A DNA stretch of 53,442 bases from the NCBI GenBank assembly GCA_964393335.1, contig CAYMTN010000003.1:1-53442 (forward strand), in the 5' to 3' direction. How positions within the stretch are numbered: the stretch's first letter is position 1; each line of letters starts with the position of its first letter. Made by a program: the position numbers and the translations under genes. Below are positions 31,733 through 39,063 of this stretch, one piece after another. The notes beneath the pieces were generated by a model. That model did not search any database. It was not told the DNA's origin and saw nothing but the letters and a program-made list of their open reading frames with translations. The DNA comes from CAYMTN01 sp964393335 (lineage in GTDB: Bacteria; Chloroflexota; Anaerolineae; Aggregatilineales; Aggregatilineaceae).

Positions 31733-33724
31733 ATGTTGAGTTCTGACAACTTTCTCGCCGTATTGGAACTGGTCAACGAGACGCTGACAGCCTCGATTGT
31801 CATTGTGTCGGTGTCGATCCTTCTGTATAACCTGGCGCGGGACACACAGGATCGTGTGACACGCACATCGAGTATTGTGCTGCTGTGTGTGATTATTGCG
31901 TATCTGGCAGATGTGTTCGTATCGCTAGAACCGGGAGGGCGTTACCTCGAAAGCTGGCTGCGCTTCCAGTGGATCGGAATCGCGTTCATTCCCGCTGCGC
32001 TGTTGCACCTGTCTGACGCGCTGCTGGCGACGACAGGTCGCCCGTCACGGGGACGTCGCCGGGCGGTCGTGCGGTTCTGTTATGTGCTGAGCGTAACGTT
32101 TGCCGTCTCTGCGACGTGGTCCGATCGTGTGATTGCGGGGCCGGTCACGACTGGAATCCCGCACATGACCGCTGGCCCGGCGTTTCCCGTCTATGTGGCG
32201 TACCTGTTGGTGGCGGCGGGTTTCGCCATGATCAACGTGATTCGCGCGCGGCGACGCTGTCTGACACGGTATACGCAGCGCCGGATCACGTATTTGTTGG
32301 CCGTGTTTTTAGCTCCGGCTTACGGCATTTTCCCGTACTCACTGTTAGGCGGGTTGGGCGACGAGCGCGAGACTACGCTGTTAGTCGTTTTGAACCTGGC
32401 AAACCTGGTTATCGTGGTGATGCTGGCTTTTATGGCTTATCCGCTGTCCTTCTTCGGGTCGGAAAAGCCGGACCGGGTGGTCAAGTCGCAGTTGCTCGAA
32501 TTCATGCTGCGCGGCCCATTTTCCGGGGCCGGAATCCTGGCCGTGATCCTGTCTGTGCCGCGCGCGTCCAACATTCTCGGCCTTGATGGCGATGCATTGA
32601 TGCCGTTCGCCGCCGTTGCGACGCTGCTGCTGTTGCAGTGGTCCATCACGTTGACCCTGCCCATTATGCAGCGCTGGCTGATCTACACGCACGATCAACA
32701 GCGCGCCCAATGGATTCAGCGGCTTGGAGATCGGCTGCTGACACAGGCGGATGCTTCCCAGTTACTCGAATCCATTCTGGCCGCCATGTGTGATCGCTTA
32801 CGCGTTCCATCGGCCTTCGTCGCCAAGCTTGAGCCGGACGGTGCCCAGTTGGTGCAAGTTGTGGGCGGGCTGGCCCCGTCACCGGAAGCGCTGACCACGC
32901 CCGAACTGTCGGCATTGATGCAGCAGGACGGCGATTCGGACCCCGACCTGATACGCGTTGATGGTATGTTTGTGTGGCATTCGTATTGGCTGGTACCACT
33001 GCGGTTTTCGCATCCAGTCGGCAACGGCGTGCAGCCACCTTTGTTAGGCATTTTGGGGGTGTGGGCGCGCTCTCCCGAACCGGATTTGAAGCCAGATGAA
33101 CGCGATTCGTTTGAGGTGTTGGTCGCCCAGGCGGCGCGCGTGTTGGAAGGCGTGCAGCACCAGGCGGAGGTCTTCGTGATCCTGGAGGGCCTGGCGTCTC
33201 AAATGGATATTATGCAGCGGTTGCGCGGCAGTTCGCGCTACGGCCAGCTATCACCGCTGTCGGCACCGTCAACTGATATCATCTCCGACCCGGAGTTTTC
33301 GAATCTTGTCAAAGATGCGCTGCGTGACTACTGGGGGGGACCTAAACTCACCGATAGTGGGTTGCTGCGGCTAAACGTTGTCTGGCGGGAGATGGAGGAG
33401 GCTGACGACCGCAACCCGGTGCGTGCCCTGCGTACTGTGCTGGCCCAGGCGATTGAAAACCTCAAGCCGGAAGGGCAGCGCAGCCTGACGACAACTGAAT
33501 GGATCCTGTACAACATCCTGGAAATGCGTTTTTTGCAGGGGCGCAAGGTGCGTGATGTGGCGCTGCGGCTGGCCATGAGCGAGTCCGATCTCTATCGTAA
33601 GCAGCGGATCGCGATTGAGGAAGTCGCGCGGCAGATCGAAGGTATGGAACGCAGCACGCTGGCCGACAGTGGCGCGCTGTCGCCTGTGCAATCACATGAG
33701 TTATACGAGACAATGGAGAGTTGA
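31733..33724 (+). CDS. membrane-bound GAF regulator with C-terminal helix-turn-helix
   Basis: A 663-residue protein. The N-terminal half (about 15-310) has eight or nine hydrophobic helices, including an arrangement like 7TM sensor modules. Residues about 335-475 resemble a GAF domain (LLESILAAMCDRLRVPSAFV). No kinase, HD or cyclase domain follows. The last 90 residues contain ILYNILEMRFLQGRKVRDVA and LRLAMSESDLYRKQRIAI, which look like a sigma-4/HTH DNA-binding helix pair. This suggests a one-component regulator that senses at the membrane and binds DNA. The target is unknown. Confidence 0.7.
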   Translation: MLSSDNFLAVLELVNETLTASIVIVSVSILLYNLARDTQDRVTRTSSIVLLCVIIAYLADVFVSLEPGGRYLESWLRFQWIGIAFIPAALLHLSDALLATTGRPSRGRRRAVVRFCYVLSVTFAVSATWSDRVIAGPVTTGIPHMTAGPAFPVYVAYLLVAAGFAMINVIRARRRCLTRYTQRRITYLLAVFLAPAYGIFPYSLLGGLGDERETTLLVVLNLANLVIVVMLAFMAYPLSFFGSEKPDRVVKSQLLEFMLRGPFSGAGILAVILSVPRASNILGLDGDALMPFAAVATLLLLQWSITLTLPIMQRWLIYTHDQQRAQWIQRLGDRLLTQADASQLLESILAAMCDRLRVPSAFVAKLEPDGAQLVQVVGGLAPSPEALTTPELSALMQQDGDSDPDLIRVDGMFVWHSYWLVPLRFSHPVGNGVQPPLLGILGVWARSPEPDLKPDERDSFEVLVAQAARVLEGVQHQAEVFVILEGLASQMDIMQRLRGSSRYGQLSPLSAPSTDIISDPEFSNLVKDALRDYWGGPKLTDSGLLRLNVVWREMEEADDRNPVRALRTVLAQAIENLKPEGQRSLTTTEWILYNILEMRFLQGRKVRDVALRLAMSESDLYRKQRIAIEEVARQIEGMERSTLADSGALSPVQSHELYETMES

Positions 33725-33755
33725 TCAGGGATAGTTTGCCTGCCGTTTGTTGTGT

Positions 33756-33784
33756 TTGACAGCACTTTTTAGGGTTTCTATAAT
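33756..33784 (+). promoter_or_regulatory. perfect consensus sigma-70 promoter
   Basis: TTGACA (33756-33761), exactly 17 bases, then TATAAT (33779-33784). Both boxes match the consensus fully. It drives the S1-repeat gene, with a predicted leader of about 85 bases. Confidence 0.85.
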
Positions 33785-33876
33785 AATCGCGTTTGCCGCC
33801 GCCGTTGTTAAGAAATGTTGACGTGTAAATTGGGATTTATGTGAAAGCTTGTGAGGTTGAGGAAGGTGAAGTAACC

Positions 33877-34872
33877 ATGACTACAGAGGTACAGCAATAT
33901 GGCTCCTCTCCACCCCTTCCACCCGACGAGGGTTATTGGGAAGCCTTGCTGCAAGAGGGGGAGATAGCAGCCGACAGGGGGGCACCTCAGCAAAAAGACG
34001 CGCTTTGGGAAGACTATGACCTCGACAGCGATCAAAACGGCCCCACACAACAAGACTCACAGAACGGATCGCAAGCAGATTGGGAACAGGTCCAGCAGGT
34101 TTTTGGCTCAGATACGACCGTCGAGCTGCTCGTTGTCGGGTACAATCGCGGCGGGCTGCTCGTTGAGTGGAATAGTCTACGGGGCTTTATTCCCGCCAGC
34201 CAACTCGTTGATTTTCCGACTGTGTCGGATACGCGCAATCGCCGTGAGGCGCTCGCTGATCGGATCGGGCAGATGCTCAAATTGCGCGTGATCGAGTTGG
34301 ACCAGGCACAGAATCGTCTGATTTTATCGCAGCGCGCGGCGCAAGTGCAGCCCGGCACGCGTGCCAGTGTATTACATACCATTTCAGAGGGCGATACTTG
34401 CACTGGTTACGTCACGAACCTGTGTGATTTTGGGGTGTTTGTCGATTTGGGCGGCCTGGAAGGCCTGATTCATATCAGTGAACTGAGTTGGGGGCGGGTT
34501 GGCCATCCACGCGACGTATTGAGCCGGGATCAGCGTATCGAAGTTTATGTGATGAACGTGGATCAGGAGCAGGGCCGCGTGGCGCTCAGTCTCAAACGGC
34601 TGCATCCCGATCCCTGGCAGACGGTGGAAGAGTGTTACCAGGTCGGGCAAATTGTCGAAGGTGTGATCACGAACGTGGTTGACTTTGGCGCATTTGCCTG
34701 TATTAAAGAGGGGTTGGAAGGGCTGATCCACGTTTCGGAGCTGGCCGAGGGGCATTTTTTGCACCCGCGTAACGTGGTCCGCGAAGGCGAGGTCGTCAAA
34801 GCCCGCATTTTGAACATTGATGGTCGCAACCGGCGTCTGGGCCTGAGTTTGCGGCGTCAGACGGAGGAGTGA
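33877..34872 (+). CDS. S1 RNA-binding repeat protein (RpsA-like)
   Basis: A 331-residue protein with an acidic/Gln-rich N-terminus (1-75) and three S1 OB domains. Repeat 1 (about 78-160, LVVGYNRGGLLVEWNSLRGF) is divergent. Repeat 2 (about 178-250, GYVTNLCDFGVFVDLGGLEG) and repeat 3 (about 262-330, GVITNVVDFGAFACIKEGLE) are canonical. Such proteins act as ribosomal protein S1 in Chloroflexota and Firmicutes, binding mRNA leaders. With three repeats it is shorter than the six-repeat E. coli S1. ATG at 33877 with an AAGGTG upstream is used. The perfect promoter argues for high expression. Confidence 0.88.
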   Translation: MTTEVQQYGSSPPLPPDEGYWEALLQEGEIAADRGAPQQKDALWEDYDLDSDQNGPTQQDSQNGSQADWEQVQQVFGSDTTVELLVVGYNRGGLLVEWNSLRGFIPASQLVDFPTVSDTRNRREALADRIGQMLKLRVIELDQAQNRLILSQRAAQVQPGTRASVLHTISEGDTCTGYVTNLCDFGVFVDLGGLEGLIHISELSWGRVGHPRDVLSRDQRIEVYVMNVDQEQGRVALSLKRLHPDPWQTVEECYQVGQIVEGVITNVVDFGAFACIKEGLEGLIHVSELAEGHFLHPRNVVREGEVVKARILNIDGRNRRLGLSLRRQTEE

Positions 34873-34909
34873 GGCGGCAGACCGGTGGCGACATCTGGCG
34901 AACGTCCAG

Positions 34910-34952
34910 GCCCTGCCCCCAGGTTATCCCCTGGCGGCAGGGCTTGCTGTTT
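34910..34952 (+). terminator. terminator-like hairpin after the S1-repeat gene
   Basis: GCCCTGCC and GGCAGGGC pair over 8 bp around an imperfect inner stem (CCCAGG/CCTGG). The tail TTGCTGTTT is only partly T-rich. Confidence 0.55.
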
Positions 34953-35013
34953 GTAGAGCCGGTCACGCCGGGTCAAACTGGCGCGGAGTCCGGCCTGGAG
35001 CGCCACCAGACGC

Positions 35014-36795
35014 TTAGAAGTAGCTGCTGATGAGTTCCAACAGCTGCGAGATGTTGGACGGGTCGCCCGATTGCACTTTGGTGGCCGAGGAACGCGCGAT
35101 CGAGTTCAGCGTTTGAATGTCCGCGTCGGCACCGTATGCCACCGGAATGACGATCACCGGGTTCAGATCGCCGCGCCGGCTCTCGATGACGTCTTTGGCA
35201 TCCCGCAACTGCTGCACGCTGGCCGTATCGGCCCCGTCACTCAGCATCACGATGGCCCGGATACGATTCTGGTCGTCAGTCTGATCGAACATGTTGACCG
35301 ACTCGATCAGCGCGTCGTACAGCGCCGTGTTGCGTTCAGCTACTAGCCCGCGAATCGTCTCTTGCAGCGCGGCCTTGTTGGTTTCGAGATTCCCCAGCGG
35401 CACCTCGACCCGCACCTCCGTGTTAAACGTGATCAGGCCGACGCGGTTTTGCAGTTCCGTGTTGTCGAGAAAGAGCAGGGCCGCCTGTTTGGCCTGTTGA
35501 AGCTTATCGCCCTGCATCGAGCCAGAGACGTCGAAAGCCAGCCAGATGTCGGCCTGTTTTTTCACATAACTCCAGCTTTCCTGGATGGTGGCGATGACTG
35601 CCGGGTCCGGCACGAAGAGGACGGTCGAAGGCTGGTCATTATCGACGCCGAGTTCCGGCACGAACGGGTAGCTGAGCTGCACTTCAGGGATCACCGGGCG
35701 GAAACCGGCAGCCATCACTTTTTCCTGCACCAGTGGGGTGCGCACGTATTCGGTAAACACGCGCGCCGCCTGGGCTTGCTCGGCGGTGACCCAGTCGGCC
35801 TGCACGACGCCGTAGGGATGCTCGTGCCAGAATGTGCCCTCAGCCGGGTAGAGGGCGACCAGCCGCTCCGGCGGTGTGATGTTGGTTTTGCCTTGATTGA
35901 TGTATATCAGGTCGTTTTCTTCGAGCGCGACAAAATCCAGGTATTCTGGCCCCTGGGCGATGTATTCCTTAAACTCGGTTGTCCGGCGCGAATAGTGACG
36001 GATGAGCGTTTCGATATCGCGCACGCCCTGTTGCACGGCGGGATCGTCGACAATGTCCATCGTCAGACGCCTACCGGAGAAACTCGCGTTATAAAGCGCG
36101 CTGGCGTAATACTCCGCGATCAGCGTCGAGAGCGCCGTAGAACTGACATACGGATCGGTATGGCCATAATAGACCGTGCGGCGTCCGCCCGGAATGCCGT
36201 AATCGGCCCATCCATTTGGGCTATTCAGCACTTCGAGCAGTTGTTTCCAACCAATCGCCTCGCCGGGATATTTGTTTTTGATGGCATTCAGGCGGCTTTC
36301 CCAGATGGCCATCACAACCGGCGCGTTGGCTGTAGCAGGGCTGTTCGCCAGGTCAAACAACTGCCTGCCGGACTGGTAATTGGCCAGGGCCAACCAGTGA
36401 CTCACCGACGGCGAAAAAATCGTCGGACGCTCCACGTTCTGGTTTTGAGGGGCGATGATGGCGTTGACGATGGCCTGCATCACGGTGCCCGAGGAGCCGG
36501 ATTTGCCGGTCACGTAGATCGGGCGCTCACCCTGAGCCAATTTCTCGCCGGTCAGGGGGTTGGTTCCATCGGCATACGCCTTGTTGAATGTCTGGATTAC
36601 TTCGGGCAGGTACAGCTCGGACTCCGGCGCGTAGATGATTGAAATCTCAATCGCGTCCTTGGGGACGGAGACACCTGCGCCGGACGAACTGGATGAACTG
36701 GATGAACCGCTTTTCGAGCCGGAGTCACAGGCGGCGGCCAGCAGTACCAGAATCAGTAGCACACTGAGCAAACGAACATGGCGGCGATGTTTCAT
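35014..36795 (-). CDS. lipoprotein: substrate-binding domain fused to a VWA domain
   Basis: A 593-residue surface lipoprotein. The signal peptide ends in LLAAACDSG (Cys about 26), followed by a Ser-rich spacer. Residues about 45-395 form an ABC-type solute-binding fold. Residues about 415-590 are a von Willebrand A domain with a complete metal site: FDVSGSMQG (Asp 422), a conserved Thr in RNTALYD, and the Asp in MLSDGAD. VWA domains bind proteins through a metal. ATG at 36795 has AGGAGG eight bases upstream. It follows the related substrate-binding gene by 36 bases. No permease or ATPase is linked. Ligand and role unknown. Confidence 0.85.
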   Translation of the reverse strand: MKHRRHVRLLSVLLILVLLAAACDSGSKSGSSSSSSSSGAGVSVPKDAIEISIIYAPESELYLPEVIQTFNKAYADGTNPLTGEKLAQGERPIYVTGKSGSSGTVMQAIVNAIIAPQNQNVERPTIFSPSVSHWLALANYQSGRQLFDLANSPATANAPVVMAIWESRLNAIKNKYPGEAIGWKQLLEVLNSPNGWADYGIPGGRRTVYYGHTDPYVSSTALSTLIAEYYASALYNASFSGRRLTMDIVDDPAVQQGVRDIETLIRHYSRRTTEFKEYIAQGPEYLDFVALEENDLIYINQGKTNITPPERLVALYPAEGTFWHEHPYGVVQADWVTAEQAQAARVFTEYVRTPLVQEKVMAAGFRPVIPEVQLSYPFVPELGVDNDQPSTVLFVPDPAVIATIQESWSYVKKQADIWLAFDVSGSMQGDKLQQAKQAALLFLDNTELQNRVGLITFNTEVRVEVPLGNLETNKAALQETIRGLVAERNTALYDALIESVNMFDQTDDQNRIRAIVMLSDGADTASVQQLRDAKDVIESRRGDLNPVIVIPVAYGADADIQTLNSIARSSATKVQSGDPSNISQLLELISSYF

Positions 36796-36831
36796 GCAGA
36801 AGACCTCCTGAGGTTGTGCCGACACCCTACC

Positions 36832-37983
36832 CTAAAATGCTGTCCAATTACGATTCACAAATGGTCTCAGATCATTGCGCGAGGGAATTTCAATCACCTC
36901 GCCGCCTGGTTTGTTGATCGATACACCCGCGCTGGCTGCCCGGTCAAACAGGCCGGTAGCGGCGGGCGTGCCATCTGCCCGGCGTAACCCGACACCGGAT
37001 GCCCGGCGCTGTTGGTCGTCGCTGAGCAGAAAGTTCATAAAGTCCTCGGCGGCGCTGCGTTCCTGGGACGTAACGTCATTACCATTCCATACGGCGAACG
37101 GAAAATTGAACCAAAACTGGTACGATGGATAAACCAGCGTAAGCGCCCCCAGCTTGTGTTGCAGGCCGCTGAAACTGGCTAACCACTCGCTTTCCGGCAG
37201 GAATGCCGCGTCCGCGACCGACGTGCCACGCGCTGCGATTGTCTCTGCCGGGTGCGCGCCCAGGCTGGCGAAATCCGGCCCGCTCTCAACCACCGGTTTC
37301 AGCCACGCCACCAATGCCGGATCGCTTAAGGTGGCAGCGTCCAACACGGCCTGCTGTTGAAATTCGGCGGCGGCGACGAGCAGGGCGGCCATACCACTCG
37401 TATAGCGGTCCGGCTGGGCAAACCCAGGCTTGAAGAACATCCCCCAGTCCGGCTGGCCGCCGATAGCTGCCCACGTTGATACACTTGCCTGTTGGATGGC
37501 GTTCCAATTGAGGACGCCGTAATCGCTGATGAGCACCTGCGCCCGATCCGTCGGCGCTCCCCACATCATGACCGTGCTGGCGATAGACGGCGTCAGGACC
37601 GAGAACTGCAGGCCGACGTCATTCACGTATTCGACGGCGAACGTGGCCTCGGGAATCCAGGCTGTCGGATGGTTGATATTGGTCCATATGCCCGGCGTAT
37701 TCCAGACTGGAAGGCTGTCTTGTGTCGAAAGCGTGATTTCCACGACTCGCCCGTTAACCTGCCGCCGCTGCCCATTGTACGATTGCACGGCGGTTTCGAT
37801 CCAGTTGCTGACGAGTGGGCTGGCTGCAACGGTGATGTCGATGGGGCCGCGATCAGTACCGCCGGGGGTGCCATCCGGCGAATCGGATGTCTGACCGTTG
37901 AGTTGATCGAGCACAACTCCGGCGACCACCACCAGAAGTGCAGCGCCCACAATACCGATAAATGCCAGGCGAGACCGGTTCAT
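36832..37983 (-). CDS. extracellular substrate-binding protein with N-terminal anchor
   Basis: A 383-residue protein. An uncleaved-looking signal anchor (FIGIVGAALLVVVAGVVL, about 8-25) without lipobox Cys is followed by a Gly/Asp/Thr-rich spacer and a solute-binding fold (DITVAASPLVSNWIETAV onward). The fold resembles the N-terminal part of the next gene's product, so the two are probably paralogs. ATG at 37983 follows GAAAGG. It is the first gene of a two-gene unit with the substrate-binding/VWA lipoprotein. Ligand unknown. Confidence 0.8.
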   Translation of the reverse strand: MNRSRLAFIGIVGAALLVVVAGVVLDQLNGQTSDSPDGTPGGTDRGPIDITVAASPLVSNWIETAVQSYNGQRRQVNGRVVEITLSTQDSLPVWNTPGIWTNINHPTAWIPEATFAVEYVNDVGLQFSVLTPSIASTVMMWGAPTDRAQVLISDYGVLNWNAIQQASVSTWAAIGGQPDWGMFFKPGFAQPDRYTSGMAALLVAAAEFQQQAVLDAATLSDPALVAWLKPVVESGPDFASLGAHPAETIAARGTSVADAAFLPESEWLASFSGLQHKLGALTLVYPSYQFWFNFPFAVWNGNDVTSQERSAAEDFMNFLLSDDQQRRASGVGLRRADGTPAATGLFDRAASAGVSINKPGGEVIEIPSRNDLRPFVNRNWTAF

Positions 37984-38337
37984 GTACAATTGCCTTTCTT
38001 CGTGCGTCGCTTGCCGGACCGGGCTAGACAAAATGTGGCTATGCGGCAATACTACCAGGGTACAACAAAACCAGATTGATGGGTAGCTGGCGACGCTGTC
38101 ATCACCAGCTTAATTGTACACGGAAATCGAATCGTTTTGGCTCCCAGGAAGCTCCCAACGAAACCCGCCTGGCTGCACATAAATAGCTGGTATTCGTCAG
38201 TGAATGTCAGCTTGTTGTCAGTTGGCCAAGTCGTTCTTTCAGGTATCTCTGATTCTTCGGCGCTCTGCTTCTGAAGCAAGCTGCTATAATCTTGTTCTGG
38301 TGACGATATTTCGTACGTATCCGGCATAGGACCCTCG
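37984..38337. other. 354-base intergenic region between divergent units
   Basis: It separates the substrate-binding pair (minus) from the ABC transporter operon (plus). It holds an extended -10 promoter for the plus side (38282-38290). A 98-codon minus-strand frame covers most of it but has no family resemblance and no Shine-Dalgarno. No clear promoter was found for the minus side. Confidence 0.6.
38282..38290 (+). promoter_or_regulatory. extended -10 promoter for the ABC operon
   Basis: TGCTATAAT is a perfect extended -10 (TGN plus TATAAT), 48 bases before the start of the ATPase gene. No -35 box is evident. Confidence 0.55.
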
Positions 38338-39063
38338 ATGAAAAACAACGGCCATCATGTCGAACCGCTCGTTCAGATACGCGGTTTATTCAAAACATAT
38401 AACCCGGCCTCTGCTGCACTCGCGGTACTAAATGCCATCGATCTGGATGTTCACGCAGGGGAGTTTCTGATTCTGCTGGGAGTTAGCGGCAGCGGCAAAA
38501 GCACGCTGCTCAACTTGATGAGCGGAATCGATCATCCAGACGGTGGGCAGATTTCCATTCAGGGGACGGACATCACGCGGTTGAACGAAACCGAGCGTAC
38601 CGTTTTCCGGCGCGATCATATCGGGATCGTGTTCCAGTTTTTTAACCTGATCCCGACGTTGACTGTGCTAGAAAATATCACGCTGCCACTTGAACTGCGC
38701 GGACAGGCCCGGCGCAGGGCGGACGAAAGCGGCAAGGCTCTGTTGGCGCGAGTGGGGTTAGTGGATCGGGCGGCTGATTTCCCCGACAAATTGAGCGGCG
38801 GCGAACAGCAGCGTGTGGCGATTGCCCGCGCATTAGTCCACGAGCCGGTGTTGGTCCTCGCTGACGAGCCTACCGGGAACCTCGACGCCGAGACGGGCCG
38901 CGCGGTGCTAGAACTGCTGCTGGAGCTGACACGCTTGGCCGGTAAGACGCTGGTCATGGCGACACACGATCCGGCGGTTGTACCGCTGGCTGATCGGGTA
39001 TCCCGCATCCAGGACGGCAAGCTGTTCGAACAACCCAGGCCGCACGTGTTGGTGGAAAGCTGA
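38338..39063 (+). CDS. ABC transporter ATP-binding protein (LolD/MacB type)
   Basis: A 241-residue ATPase of the LolD/MacB/FtsE group, which powers FtsX-type permeases rather than classic import. Walker A is GVSGSGKST (48-56), the signature is LSGGEQQRV, and Walker B is VLVLADEPTGNLD, all intact. IGIVFQFFNLIPTLTVLENI is a hallmark of this group. Its stop shares a base with the permease start (TGATG). First gene of an operon with the FtsX permease and the CrtC/AttH lipocalin. Confidence 0.93.
   Translation: MKNNGHHVEPLVQIRGLFKTYNPASAALAVLNAIDLDVHAGEFLILLGVSGSGKSTLLNLMSGIDHPDGGQISIQGTDITRLNETERTVFRRDHIGIVFQFFNLIPTLTVLENITLPLELRGQARRRADESGKALLARVGLVDRAADFPDKLSGGEQQRVAIARALVHEPVLVLADEPTGNLDAETGRAVLELLLELTRLAGKTLVMATHDPAVVPLADRVSRIQDGKLFEQPRPHVLVES

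Noticed and set aside
35362..36642. 426-codon open frame on the plus strand
   Set aside because: It lies fully opposite the substrate-binding/VWA gene, has no family resemblance or Shine-Dalgarno, and is explained by the codon bias of the real gene.
38052..38348. 98-codon minus-strand frame in the intergenic region
   Set aside because: Overlaps the start of the ATPase gene and its promoter, has no Shine-Dalgarno or family resemblance, and has non-coding-like composition.
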